Both the position numbers and the translations under genes were made by a program. A DNA stretch of 64,000 bases from JANPBY01 sp963805505 (GTDB lineage: Bacteria; Actinomycetota; Actinomycetes; DATJPE01): assembly GCA_963805505.1 (NCBI GenBank), contig CAWDUP010000004.1, positions 372,001-436,000 on the forward strand. Direction: 5' to 3'. The notes beneath the pieces were generated by a model that was not told the origin of the DNA, did no database searches, and saw only the letters and a list, made by a program, of their open reading frames with translations. Positions 41,478 to 50,381 of this stretch are shown piece by piece (the stretch's first letter is position 1; the number at the start of each line of letters is the position of its first letter).

Positions 41478-41924
41478 TCAATCCGTTGCTGACTTCACCA
41501 AGGCGACGACCTTCTTCTCCACCGCCGGGCTCCACCTGAGCAACGCGAACGAGGTTGTCCACATGTCTCCGTCGTCGAGAGTGGCTGCCTCCTCGAAGCC
41601 CAGCGTGGCGTAGCGAGAATTGAACTTTCCGGCATCCTTGAAGAAGACGACGACCTTGCCGTCGGTGTTCGCGTAGGCGGGCATGCCGTACCACGTCTTG
41701 GGTGAAAGGTCCGGTGCCGTCCCGGTCACGGCCTTGTGGACGTTCTCGGCGAGCACCCGGTCTTCCTCCGCCATCTTCTCGATGGCGTCCAGGACCGCCT
41801 GAAGACCGTCGGCCTTCTTGGCGCCCTTCTTGCCCTCGGCCCGCAGCTCGGCCGCGCGCTCCTTCATGGCAGCGCGTTCCGCAGCGCTGAAGCCTCCCGA
41901 TGCCGTGGACTTCTTCGCAGCCAT
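41478..41924 (-). CDS. DUF1801/YdhG-like protein
   Basis: A 148-residue protein of the DUF1801 (YdhG/YjbR-like) family. A charged helical N-terminus (AERAAMKERAAELRAEGKKG) precedes a core with KTWYGMPAYANTDGKVVVFFKDAGKF, the family's iron-chaperone-like strand set, and RYATLGFEEAATLDDG. Function is not established; some relatives are called iron chaperones. The ATG at 41924 is nine bases after GGAG. A GTG six bases earlier is too close to that site. No operon partner. The next 148 bases to the tam gene contain nothing I can support. Confidence 0.86.
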   Translation of the reverse strand: MAAKKSTASGGFSAAERAAMKERAAELRAEGKKGAKKADGLQAVLDAIEKMAEEDRVLAENVHKAVTGTAPDLSPKTWYGMPAYANTDGKVVVFFKDAGKFNSRYATLGFEEAATLDDGDMWTTSFALLRWSPAVEKKVVALVKSATD

Positions 41925-42072
41925 CTGCACAGTCTCCTCTCGATGTCGGGTTGGCGTTGTGCCAACCTGCCTTCCGCAAGGCTAGGCACCGGCCGGCCGG
42001 CAGGCTTCTCGATTCCTGACCAACTCAGGCACTCCCAAGCGCCCAAGCCGGTGGCGTGGCCGGCGACCGGCG

Positions 42073-42852
42073 CTACGAGGTCCGGTGGGCCACGGCGAAG
42101 ACACGACGGAAGGGAAGCAGCACAGTTCCGTCCGGGCGGACGGGGTAGGCCTCGGCGAGACGCTCCTTGTAGGCCACTTCGAACGACTCGCGCAGCCGGT
42201 CAGGAAGTGCTTGCAGGGTCGGCCGTGCGCCGGTTCCCGAGACCCATGAGAAGACCGGGTCGGGTCCGGACAAGACATGGGTGTACGTCGTCTCCCATAC
42301 CTCGACCGCCACGCCTTCGACGGCGGCCAGCACGTCGTAGTAGACCGCCGGATCGTGGGCGGCCGGGGTTGCTGCCCCGGCTGTGTAGTCGGCATACGGG
42401 GATTCCGCGGCCAGGTCTCGGCGGATGGCATGACTCGGCTCGTCGAAGTTGCCCGGCACCTGGAACGCGAGCCAACCGAAGTCAGCCAGTGCGCTCAGCA
42501 TCTGCGGCAGCAGGTCCAGGTGGTCAGGCACCCACTGAAGGGTGGCGTTGGAGATCAGGACGTCAACGGGGCGTCGGGGCACCCATGCTCGAAGGTCTTC
42601 GGCCACGTACTCGACGCGCTGACCGAGACTGCGCGCGCGCGTGATCATCTCCGTGCTGTTGTCCACACCCAAGATCCGTGCACCGGGCCAGCGCTCCGCC
42701 AGCAGGCCGGTGAGGTTGCCCGGCCCGCATCCGAGATCGACGACCTCGGACGGGCTCTTCGCCGCAATCCGGGCGAGGAGGTCGGCGAAGGGTCGGGCTC
42801 GCTCGAGACCGAAGGTGAGATAGCGGTCGGGGTCCCAGGCGGGCAGAGTCAC
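42073..42852 (-). CDS. tam: Trans-aconitate 2-methyltransferase
   Basis: A 259-residue SAM-dependent methyltransferase that methylates trans-aconitate, a by-product of the TCA cycle. It has the family opening AWDPDRYLTFGLERARPFADLL, the SAM-binding VVDLGCGPGNLTGLLAERWP, ILGVDNSTEMITRAR and ISNATLQWVPDH. TFAVHRTS-like ends are typical. The match to the tam family is strong. It has no partner and lies between the DUF1801 gene and a tRNA. Confidence 0.93.
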   Translation of the reverse strand: MTLPAWDPDRYLTFGLERARPFADLLARIAAKSPSEVVDLGCGPGNLTGLLAERWPGARILGVDNSTEMITRARSLGQRVEYVAEDLRAWVPRRPVDVLISNATLQWVPDHLDLLPQMLSALADFGWLAFQVPGNFDEPSHAIRRDLAAESPYADYTAGAATPAAHDPAVYYDVLAAVEGVAVEVWETTYTHVLSGPDPVFSWVSGTGARPTLQALPDRLRESFEVAYKERLAEAYPVRPDGTVLLPFRRVFAVAHRTS

Positions 42853-42915
42853 TGACGGCTCCCTCGGCGTACCACTACAGCATCAACCTTCTCCCCCAAC
42901 CAAGCCCCGCTGTGG

Positions 42916-42988
42916 GGCCGACGAGGGGACTTGAACCCCTAACCGCCCGATTACAAGTCGGGTGCGCTACCAATTGCGCCACGTCGGC
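42916..42988 (-). tRNA. tRNA-Thr (anticodon TGT)
   Basis: The minus strand folds as a full cloverleaf. The acceptor stem is GCCGACG with CGTCGGC (seven pairs). The anticodon arm is CCCGA-CTTGTAA-TCGGG with anticodon TGT. The T-arm is AGGGG-TTCAAGT-CCCCT. CCA is encoded directly after the discriminator (42913-42915). The discriminator base is C, which is not the usual one for threonine tRNAs and is worth checking. Confidence 0.96.
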
Positions 42989-43150
42989 AACGGCCGGTGC
43001 GGACCGATGTACGGCCCCGAAGCCGTCGTCGAGTGTATGCGGAGCGGCGGTCCCGCCAGCCGCACCTGCGACCCTCACCGGAGCAGCGGCGCCTCGGGAC
43101 GCCGCAGGGGTGGCGAGACTGCGCTCGTCGTCCTACGCGACACTGCGGGG

Positions 43151-44191
43151 ATGACGACTCTTCCCTCCGGCCTACCTGGCGGCCCGCCCTCCACTGACTC
43201 ACCAATCCGTTGGGGCGTGATCGGGACAGGCTGGATCGCAACCACCTTCGTGCGCGATCTCGCCCTGCTCGCCGACGCGAAGGTGGCCGCCGTGGGCTCT
43301 CGTCGTCAGGAGTCGGCCGACGCCTTCGCCGACGTGCATGGGATTGCCAAGCGGCATTCCTCCTATGCCGACCTGGTGACCGATCCCGAGGTGGACGTGG
43401 TCTACGTGTCCACGCCACATCCCGCGCACCATGCTGCGGCTCGGTTGGCGATCGACGCCGGCAAAGCCGTTCTTGTCGAGAAGCCGTTCACTCTCAATGC
43501 CAACGAAGCCAAGGACCTGGTAGCCGCGGCCCGCCACCGAGGCACCTTCCTGATGGAGGCCATGTGGACCCGCTTCCTCCCGCACGTCGTGGCGATCCGC
43601 GAGCTCGTGTCCAGCGGCGGGATCGGTGAACTGGTCAGCGTCGTCGCCGACCACGGCCAATGGTTTCCGGAGAACGCCGACCACCGACTGTTTGCACCCG
43701 AGCTCGGTGGTGGGGCGCTGCTCGACCTCGGCGTCTACCCGATCTCGTTCGTGTCGCTGTTCCTGGGTGCCCCGACGCGAGTTCTTGCGACCAGTTCACC
43801 CGCCTTCACCGGCGTCGATGCCCATACCTCGGTGCTCCTCGAACATGCCGACGGCACCCACGGTGTCGTCCACACGACCCTGTCCGCCAGCACCGCGACC
43901 ACCGCCGTCATCAACGCAACCGAAGGACGCATCGAGGTATCAGGACCGTTCTACAGACCGAACAGCTATCGGCTCCACACCCGCGGCTCCACCTCCGACG
44001 GCGAACTCGTCGACATACCCGTCGACGGTCACGGTCTGCGATTCCAGGCAGCGGAAGTGGGTCGCTGCCTGCGCGCCGGGCTGACGGAGAGCCCCGACAT
44101 GCCGCTGGACGAGTCGGTCTCGATCATGGAAACCCTGGACGAGGTACGTCGCCAGATCGGACTCACCTATCCCGCGGAAGCACTCGCCTAG
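43151..44191 (+). CDS. Gfo/Idh/MocA-family oxidoreductase
   Basis: A 346-residue NAD(P)-dependent dehydrogenase. The N-terminal Rossmann fold opens WGVIGTGWIATTFVRDLAL. VYVSTPHPAHHAAARLAIDAGKAVLVEKPF contains the catalytic-region EKP motif. The C-terminal sheet domain has GGGALLDLGVYPISF. The substrate, usually a sugar or polyol, cannot be read from the sequence; the dimeric dihydrodiol dehydrogenase-like subgroup is possible from the MWTRFLPH motif. The ATG at 43151 was chosen because the Rossmann strand follows after 20 residues; the longer frame runs back over the tRNA. No clear ribosome-binding site is present. Confidence 0.9.
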   Translation: MTTLPSGLPGGPPSTDSPIRWGVIGTGWIATTFVRDLALLADAKVAAVGSRRQESADAFADVHGIAKRHSSYADLVTDPEVDVVYVSTPHPAHHAAARLAIDAGKAVLVEKPFTLNANEAKDLVAAARHRGTFLMEAMWTRFLPHVVAIRELVSSGGIGELVSVVADHGQWFPENADHRLFAPELGGGALLDLGVYPISFVSLFLGAPTRVLATSSPAFTGVDAHTSVLLEHADGTHGVVHTTLSASTATTAVINATEGRIEVSGPFYRPNSYRLHTRGSTSDGELVDIPVDGHGLRFQAAEVGRCLRAGLTESPDMPLDESVSIMETLDEVRRQIGLTYPAEALA

Positions 44192-44205
44192 GCGCGGCTG
44201 ACCGG

Positions 44206-45561
44206 TCAGGCCATCGTGTCGAGAATCCCGGTGATGTCCGCGACCGTCGTACGGGGATTGACGATGGCAAACCGGGTGACGGTCTCCCCCTCGTGCGTTG
44301 TCGGGGTCACGAAGGCGAAGTTCGCCGCCATCAGGCGGTCTGACCAGTCGTAGTACTGCTTGGCCGTCCAGCCCAGCCGACGGAAGACGACGACCGATAG
44401 GTCCGGTTCGCGCAGCAGCTCCACGTAGGACCTCGTTCTGATCTCCTCGGCCGCCGATCTCGCCACGGCAAGGGTCACCTCGATGGCTTCGGAGTACGCC
44501 CGCGTCCCATGCGCAGCCAAGGAGAACCACAACGGCAACCCTCGAGCACGGCGGGAGAGGTGATAGGCGTAGTCAGACGGATTCCACTCACCATCGCCAT
44601 CGGTGATGACGTCGAGATAGCCCGCCTTCTGGGTGTGGGCCGCCTTGCCCAGCTCGGGGTCACGGTAGATCAGCGCGCACGCGTCGAACGGTGCGAACAG
44701 CCACTTGTGCGGGTCGACGATGAATGAGTCCGCCCGCTCGATGCCCGAGAACAGCTCCCGTGTCGAGGCAGCCGCCAGTGCGGCGACGCCGTACGCCCCG
44801 TCGACGTGCATCCAAAGCCCGCGCTCTGCAGCGACCTCGGCGACGCCCGACAGGTCGTCGATGATCCCGAAGTTGGTCGTCCCGCCGGTGGCCACCACCG
44901 CGAAGACGTCGTCCTCCTCATGGGCGGCCAGCGTCTGCTCGAGATTCGTCCCGGTCAGTCTTCCTCGCTCATCAACGGGCACGGTGAGCAGGTCGATGTC
45001 CATCACCGAGGCCGCGTGGGCGATCGACGAATGCGCCTCCGCGCTGCAGGCCGCTACCCAGCGAGCGGGTGGCTCGGCCGTTCGACGTGCCCGCGCGGTG
45101 TGCCGGGCCGCCACCAAGGCCGAGAGGTTGCCCAAGGTGCCTCCCTGCACGAAAGCGCCGCCGGCCTCGGGCGGGAAACCGGCCAGGTCGGCGATCCATC
45201 GCAGCGCTTGATTTTCCGCGTAGACCGCACCGGCGCCCTCGAGCCACGAGCCGCCATAGATGGACGACGCTCCGACGACCAGGTCGAACAACGTGGCCGC
45301 TTCGGTGGGCGCTGCCGGGATGAACGACAAGTAGCGCGGGTGGTCGACCGAGATGCAGGCTTTCGACAGCACGTCATCGAACAACCGAAGCGCCGCCTCA
45401 CCGCCAAGGCCATCCTCGGTGATGGTCTGACCGGCGGTCTCCAGGAGTTCACTCAGCGGGCGGGGCCCGTCCAGCGGCACCGGATCCAACTGGAGTCTGC
45501 GGTGTGCGTAGTCGAGGATGGCCTTGCCGAGCTCTTCGGTCTCCTGGTCATAGCGATGCAC
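44206..45561 (-). CDS. PLP-dependent group II decarboxylase
   Basis: A 451-residue aspartate aminotransferase-fold decarboxylase of the aromatic amino acid/glutamate group. The PLP lysine is K286 in IVDPHKWLFAPFD, the cofactor-nitrogen Asp is D254 in WMHVDGAYGV, and the stacking His is H177 in CSAEAHSSI. SFIPAAPTEAATLFDLV shapes the substrate pocket. It would make an amine from an amino acid; the substrate is not evident, with aromatic amino acids or 2,4-diaminobutyrate as options. It converges on the Gfo/Idh gene with 14 bases between, and is 66 bases downstream of lacI-type regulator, possibly in the same transcript. Confidence 0.9.
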   Translation of the reverse strand: MHRYDQETEELGKAILDYAHRRLQLDPVPLDGPRPLSELLETAGQTITEDGLGGEAALRLFDDVLSKACISVDHPRYLSFIPAAPTEAATLFDLVVGASSIYGGSWLEGAGAVYAENQALRWIADLAGFPPEAGGAFVQGGTLGNLSALVAARHTARARRTAEPPARWVAACSAEAHSSIAHAASVMDIDLLTVPVDERGRLTGTNLEQTLAAHEEDDVFAVVATGGTTNFGIIDDLSGVAEVAAERGLWMHVDGAYGVAALAAASTRELFSGIERADSFIVDPHKWLFAPFDACALIYRDPELGKAAHTQKAGYLDVITDGDGEWNPSDYAYHLSRRARGLPLWFSLAAHGTRAYSEAIEVTLAVARSAAEEIRTRSYVELLREPDLSVVVFRRLGWTAKQYYDWSDRLMAANFAFVTPTTHEGETVTRFAIVNPRTTVADITGILDTMA

Positions 45562-45627
45562 GCTCGGAGCATAGGGCCGACGGACTCAGAGGGCCGACCC
45601 CAACGGACCGGTTCGCGTCCGAAGCGC

Positions 45628-46695
45628 TCAGATCCGGCTACGCGCTTGCTGGCGGCGCGGCTTGAAGGCTCCGGGCCGCGACACCTTGGCCGCTCCGGTC
45701 GAGCCTCGAACGATGAGCTCGGGACGGAAGACGTACTCCGCGTGCGGCGCCGGAGTCCCATTGATCTCGTCGAGCAGCGCCCGCACAGCCGCCGCGCCCA
45801 TCGCCTCGACGGACTGGTGCACCGTCGTGAGCGGTGGGTCGGTGAAGGCGATCAGCGGGCTGTCGTCGTAGCCGACGACTGAGACGTCCGAGGGCACGTC
45901 CAGGCCGCGACGTCGCACAGCGCGTACGGCTCCGAGCGCCATCAGGTCCGAGCCGCAGACGATCGCCGTACACCCCGCGTCCAGCAGCGTCGTCGTCGCG
46001 GCATCGCCGCCCTCCACCGAGAAGAACCCATGGGCCACCAGCGTTGCCGCCCGGTCTGGTGGTACTCCGAGCACCGAGTAGAGCGAGGAGACGAACCCGC
46101 GACGCTTGCGCTGGACCGGGACGTAGTGATCCGGTCCGACCGCCAACCCGATCCGGCTGTGTCCGAGCTCTGCTAGGTGGGTCACCGCCAGCTCCATGGC
46201 CACCACGTCGTCGTCGGACACGAATGGCGCGTCCAAGCCTTCCGCGTAGCCGTTGATGAAGACGACGGGCAGCCGCTTGTCGACCAAGCTTCGGTAACGC
46301 ACCCGGGAAGCGAGGGTGTCAGCGTGCATGCCCGACACGAAGACGATTCCGCTCACTCCGCGCTCGAGGAGCATCTCGACATAGTCGTCCTCGCTTGCTC
46401 CGCCGGGAGACTGGGTGCACAGCACGGGTGTGTAGCCATGGCGGGCCAGACCCGACTCGATCACGCTGGCGAACGCCGGAAAGATCGGATTGGCCAACTC
46501 AGGAACGATCAACCCGACCAGACCGGCACTGCGGGTACGCAACTTGGCGGGCCGTTCGTAGCCGAGCACGTCCAAGGCGGTCAGCACCGTGCGCCGAGTC
46601 TGATCAGCGACACCCGGCCGACCGTTGAGCACCCGGCTGACCGTGGCCTCCGACACCCCGGCCTGAACGGCGATGTCGGACAACCTGGCCTTCAT
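45628..46695 (-). CDS. LacI-family transcriptional regulator
   Basis: A 355-residue repressor. The N-terminal HTH is LSDIAVQAGVSEATVSRVLNG (broken at the turn) with hinge helix, followed by the periplasmic-binding-protein-like ligand domain (LVGLIVPELANPIFPAFAS, VSVVGYDDSPLIAFTDPPLTTV). The ligand is probably a sugar. It lies divergent from an MsiK-type sugar-transport ATPase with 144 bases between, and is a likely regulator of that gene and its own. A basic tail (KPRRQQARSRI) ends it. Confidence 0.93.
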   Translation of the reverse strand: MKARLSDIAVQAGVSEATVSRVLNGRPGVADQTRRTVLTALDVLGYERPAKLRTRSAGLVGLIVPELANPIFPAFASVIESGLARHGYTPVLCTQSPGGASEDDYVEMLLERGVSGIVFVSGMHADTLASRVRYRSLVDKRLPVVFINGYAEGLDAPFVSDDDVVAMELAVTHLAELGHSRIGLAVGPDHYVPVQRKRRGFVSSLYSVLGVPPDRAATLVAHGFFSVEGGDAATTTLLDAGCTAIVCGSDLMALGAVRAVRRRGLDVPSDVSVVGYDDSPLIAFTDPPLTTVHQSVEAMGAAAVRALLDEINGTPAPHAEYVFRPELIVRGSTGAAKVSRPGAFKPRRQQARSRI

Positions 46696-46761
46696 GACCG
46701 CCCACCGTAGTCAGCGAGAGTGCCCACACCCGCGGCCGAGGTGCCCTAGGCTGCTGCCGCG

Positions 46762-46777
46762 GACGTCTCCCGACGTC
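46762..46777. promoter_or_regulatory. Possible operator between lacI-type gene and msiK
   Basis: GACGTC-TCCC-GACGTC is a direct and inverted repeat in the divergent promoter region, 62 bases before the MsiK-type start. It is a candidate binding site for the adjacent LacI-family repressor. No canonical central CG palindrome of LacI sites stands out more clearly. Confidence 0.35.
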
Positions 46778-46839
46778 TGTGTGCACCTTCCACAGTGGAT
46801 CGTCCGGCACGTTCCTGCCGGTGAAGGGCTGGATCAACG

Positions 46840-47928
46840 ATGGCAACGATCACATTCGACAAGGCATCGCGTCTCTACCCAGGCTCAACTCACCCCGCGG
46901 TCGACGCCCTTGAGCTACACGTCGAAGATGGCGAGTTCCTCGTCCTCGTCGGCCCATCCGGGTGCGGCAAGTCCACGTCCCTTCGGATGTTGGCCGGCCT
47001 GGAGGAAGTGACCGACGGCGCCATCTTCATCGGCGAGCGCGACGTCACCAATCTGGCGCCCAAGGACCGCGACATCGCGATGGTGTTCCAGAACTACGCC
47101 CTCTATCCGCACATGTCCGTCGCCGAGAACATGGGCTTCGCGCTCAAGATCGCCGGGACCCCCAAGTCGGAAATTCAGAAGCGCGTCGCCGACGCTGCCG
47201 CTCTGCTCGATCTCGAGTCCTATCTGGACCGCAAGCCCAAGGCCTTGTCGGGTGGCCAACGCCAACGCGTCGCGATGGGGCGAGCGATCGTCCGCGAGCC
47301 GCAGGTGTTCTTGATGGATGAGCCGCTCTCCAACCTCGACGCCAAGCTACGTGTGCAGACCCGCACCCAGATCGCCGCCTTGCAACGACGGCTGGGAATC
47401 ACCACCGTCTACGTCACCCACGATCAGGTTGAGGCCATGACGATGGGTGACCGGGTGGCCGTCCTCAAGGACGGCGTTCTTCAGCAGTGCGACAGCCCTC
47501 GCGTCATGTACGAAAACCCGGCGAACGTTTTCGTGGCCGGTTTCATCGGGTCACCGCAGATGAACCTCGTCGAGGCGCGCATCGTTGACGGTGGCGTTCA
47601 GGTGGCTGGCCGGGTCGCGCAGATCGACCGGGAGAAGGTTGCTGCCGCCACCGCCGAGGGAGCCAAGACACTGACCCTGGGCTTCCGCCCAGAAGACCTG
47701 GAGGTCACCGACGGGGAAACCGGTTTGCCGGTGCAGGTCAACGTCGTGGAGGAGCTCGGAGCCGACGCCTACGTCTACGGAGAGTTTCTCGAACCCGGCG
47801 TGCAGGGCATGGAAGTCATCGTACGGATGGGCGGGCGGGCCTCTCCGGCCAAGGGCGAGACGATCCACGTCGCGATCAAGCCCGGCCGGGAGCAGGTCTT
47901 CTCCACGGTCAGTGGGAAACGGCTCTGA
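46840..47928 (+). CDS. MsiK/UgpC-type sugar ABC transporter ATPase
   Basis: A 362-residue ATPase of the multi-sugar importer group. Walker A is LVGPSGCGKSTSLRML, the Q-loop VFQNYALYPHMSV, the signature LSGGQRQRVAMGRAIV, and Walker B VFLMDEPLSNLDAKL. A C-terminal TOBE domain (LTLGFRPEDLEV, then GADAYVYGEF) follows. In actinobacteria one such ATPase (MsiK) serves many sugar importers, and this gene is also isolated from any permease or binding protein. Only a weak AAGGG precedes the ATG. The 3' end carries one arm of a 15-base repeat. Confidence 0.92.
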   Translation: MATITFDKASRLYPGSTHPAVDALELHVEDGEFLVLVGPSGCGKSTSLRMLAGLEEVTDGAIFIGERDVTNLAPKDRDIAMVFQNYALYPHMSVAENMGFALKIAGTPKSEIQKRVADAAALLDLESYLDRKPKALSGGQRQRVAMGRAIVREPQVFLMDEPLSNLDAKLRVQTRTQIAALQRRLGITTVYVTHDQVEAMTMGDRVAVLKDGVLQQCDSPRVMYENPANVFVAGFIGSPQMNLVEARIVDGGVQVAGRVAQIDREKVAAATAEGAKTLTLGFRPEDLEVTDGETGLPVQVNVVEELGADAYVYGEFLEPGVQGMEVIVRMGGRASPAKGETIHVAIKPGREQVFSTVSGKRL

Positions 47929-47957
47929 GCTGCCTCACCACCCTCTGAGCTGCCTCA
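47923..47957. repeat. 15-bp direct repeat at convergent gene ends
   Basis: CTCTGAGCTGCCTCA occurs at 47923-47937 and 47943-47957, a 20-base period. The first copy holds the msiK-type stop (TGA), the second holds the rlmB stop (complement of TCA). A short duplication has separated two gene ends that would otherwise overlap. Confidence 0.85.
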
Positions 47958-48941
47958 AGCGCTGCGGCGGCGGCGCGCTACCTCGTTCAAGACGATGGCT
48001 GCTGCCATGCCGGCGTTCAGCGACTCAGTCTCGGCGTGCATGGGGATAGACACCTGCAGGTCGCAGCCCTCGCTGACCAACCGTGACAACCCCTTGCCCT
48101 CGGAGCCCACCACGAGGACGAGCGGATCAGTAGCGACCTCGAGGTGATCGACGGTCGTCTCGGCGCCGGCAGCAAGCCCAACGATCACGCAGCCGGCGTC
48201 CCGCCACGCCTTCAGCGCGCGGTTGAGGTTGGTTGCCCGCGCCACCCGCACCCGGCTGGCTGCGCCGGCTGACGCCTTCCAGGCGCCGGCGGTCATGCCG
48301 GCGGATCGCCGCTCCGGCACCAGCACACCGTGACCACCGAAGGCTCCAACGGAGCGAACGATGGCCCCGAGGTTGCGCGGGTCGGTGACCCCGTCGAGGG
48401 CAACCAACAGCGGTGGCCTCCCCGTGTCTCGCGCGATCGCCAGCAGATCGGCGGGATGTGCATAGTCGTACGGTGGCACCTGAAGTGCGAGGCCTTGGTG
48501 CACCGCACCCCGACTCATCCGGTCCAGCTCGGGCCGTGGCGCCTCCAGCAGCGGGAGGCCGGAGTTGCCGGCGATCTTGAGTGCCTCGCGAACTCGGTCG
48601 TCGGAGTCGATGCGCGCGGCGACGTACAACGCACTTGCGGGTACCCCGGCGCGCAGCGCCTCGACCACCGAGTTTCGACCGACGACCAGCTCGGAACTGT
48701 CCTTGTTGCGAGCGTCAGTACGCCGGCCACCAGAGCGCGCCGAACGACCAGCGGACGTCGCCTCGCGCCGGGCCGCCGAAGCCGTCCGCCGAGCCGCCGG
48801 ATGCCCCTTGCGCGCCTCGGCGGGCGGAGTGGGTCCGCGACCTTTCAGTTGCTTGCCCTTCTGACCGCCGCTTCCCGCCGTCGGGCCCTTTTTCGTCGTC
48901 GGTTTGCGCATGGCTCCCTTGCGCTGGGAGTTGCCGGCCAT
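47955..48941 (-). CDS. rlmB: 23S rRNA 2'-O-methyltransferase RlmB (TrmH family)
   Basis: A 328-residue SPOUT methyltransferase that methylates a guanosine ribose in 23S rRNA (G2251 in E. coli numbering). A very basic 85-residue N-terminal extension (KKGPTAG, AARRTASAARREATSAG) precedes the substrate-binding domain. The knotted catalytic domain has VALDGVTDPRNLGAIVRS, VLVVGSEGKGLSRLV and SIPMHAETESLNAGMAA, which bind SAM. The ATG overlaps the cysS stop (ATGA). Order cysS-rlmB is standard in actinobacteria. Confidence 0.94.
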   Translation of the reverse strand: MAGNSQRKGAMRKPTTKKGPTAGSGGQKGKQLKGRGPTPPAEARKGHPAARRTASAARREATSAGRSARSGGRRTDARNKDSSELVVGRNSVVEALRAGVPASALYVAARIDSDDRVREALKIAGNSGLPLLEAPRPELDRMSRGAVHQGLALQVPPYDYAHPADLLAIARDTGRPPLLVALDGVTDPRNLGAIVRSVGAFGGHGVLVPERRSAGMTAGAWKASAGAASRVRVARATNLNRALKAWRDAGCVIVGLAAGAETTVDHLEVATDPLVLVVGSEGKGLSRLVSEGCDLQVSIPMHAETESLNAGMAAAIVLNEVARRRRSA

Positions 48942-50350
48942 CAGGGAGCCTCCTCAAGGGTCCACCGAGGGCCAGCTGGGGTGTCCTCGATGGCGATGCT
49001 CGCCGCAGCGAGCCGGGCACGCACTGCATCGGCTGCAGCAAAATCTCTGTTCTGGCGGGCGGTCTCACGGTCATCCAGAGCGGCCCTCACCAGCACCTCC
49101 ATGGCTTCGCGCAACCGCCCCTCGGCCTGGTTGGCTCCCACCTGCCAGACCGCGGCCATCGGATCGAGCCCGAGCACGTCGAGCATCGCGCGTACGGAGG
49201 CCAAGCACTCACGCAGCGCCGGGGAGTCTCCTCCGGCGAGCAGCTTGTTTCCATCACGAACCACGTCGTGCAGAGCTCCAAGCGCCGCAGGGATGCCGAG
49301 GTCGTCGTCCATGGCCTGTTCGAAGGCGGCGCAAACGATCGTCGGCTCGACGGGACCGGTGATCTCTGTCGCGCGGGTGACAAAACCCTCCAGGCGACGG
49401 TACGCGGTACCCGCCTCGGCCAGCGCCTCCTCGGAGTACTCCATGTGAGACCGGTAGTGCGCGGAGCCGAGGTAGTACCGCAGCTCAACCGGGCGCACCC
49501 GCTTGACGACCTCGTCGACCAGCAGGCTGTTTCCGAGCGACTTGCTCATCTTTTCCCCGGACGTGGTCACCCACGCGTTGTGCATCCAGAAGTTGGCAAA
49601 TCGCTGGCCGACGGCCGTCGACTGGGCCAGTTCGTTCTCATGGTGGGGGAAGCGCAAGTCGATCCCGCCGCCGTGGATGTCGAAGGCGTCGCCGAGGTAC
49701 TTGCCCGCCATCGCCGAGCACTCGAGGTGCCACCCTGGCCTCCCGTCGCCCCAAGGGGTCGGCCAGGACGGCTCACCCGGTTTGGCGCCCTTCCACAACG
49801 CAAAGTCGCGGGGGTCGCGCTTGCCGCGGGGATCAGCGTCGGTGGCGGGCTCCATCTCGTCGATCTTCATCCTGGACAGGCGGCCGTAGTCCGGCCACGA
49901 CCGCACGTCGAAGTACACATCGCCTGAGCCGTCCTCCGCCGGGTAGGCGTGCCCGCGCGCGATCAGCTCCTGCATCAGCGAGACCATCTCGGGCACGTGC
50001 CCCGTGGCCCGAGGTTCGTAAGTGGGCCGGGCGATGTTGAGCACGTCATAGGCGCGCTGGCAGGCCTGCTCGTTGAGATAGCCCCAGGCCCACCAGGGCA
50101 TCCCGAGCTCAGCCGACTTGCGGAGCACCTTGTCGTCGATGTCGGTGACATTGCGGATCAGGGTGACGGCGTAACCGCGGTGCTCCATCCACCGGCTCAG
50201 CTGATCGAACACCAGGGCCGAGCGCATGTGTCCGACGTGTGGCGGCGACTGCACGGTGATCCCACACAGGTACATCGAGACCTCGCCGGGGACGAGCGGC
50301 TCGAAAACGCGGATCTCCCGCGAGGCGGAGTCGTACAGGCGCAGCGTCAC
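48941..50350 (-). CDS. cysS: Cysteinyl-tRNA synthetase
   Basis: A 469-residue class I synthetase that charges tRNA-Cys. The HIGH-type motif is PHVGH (37-41), a zinc Cys is C29 in YLCGITVQ, the zinc site continues in GWHLECSAM and the HHENE segment, and KMSKS is in TTSGEKMSKSLGN. The GTG at 50350 is preferred over one six bases earlier because homologues begin (V/M)TLRLYDS. The TAGTCT seven bases before could be a -10 of a leaderless transcript. It overlaps rlmB. Confidence 0.95.
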   Translation of the reverse strand: MTLRLYDSASREIRVFEPLVPGEVSMYLCGITVQSPPHVGHMRSALVFDQLSRWMEHRGYAVTLIRNVTDIDDKVLRKSAELGMPWWAWGYLNEQACQRAYDVLNIARPTYEPRATGHVPEMVSLMQELIARGHAYPAEDGSGDVYFDVRSWPDYGRLSRMKIDEMEPATDADPRGKRDPRDFALWKGAKPGEPSWPTPWGDGRPGWHLECSAMAGKYLGDAFDIHGGGIDLRFPHHENELAQSTAVGQRFANFWMHNAWVTTSGEKMSKSLGNSLLVDEVVKRVRPVELRYYLGSAHYRSHMEYSEEALAEAGTAYRRLEGFVTRATEITGPVEPTIVCAAFEQAMDDDLGIPAALGALHDVVRDGNKLLAGGDSPALRECLASVRAMLDVLGLDPMAAVWQVGANQAEGRLREAMEVLVRAALDDRETARQNRDFAAADAVRARLAAASIAIEDTPAGPRWTLEEAP

Positions 50351-50381
50351 TGGCACAGACTACGGCCCGCGGCGCGCCGAC

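Noticed and set aside
42962..43150. N-terminal extension of the Gfo/Idh gene
   Set aside because: It runs through the tRNA and its flank; the Rossmann fold begins just after the ATG at 43151.
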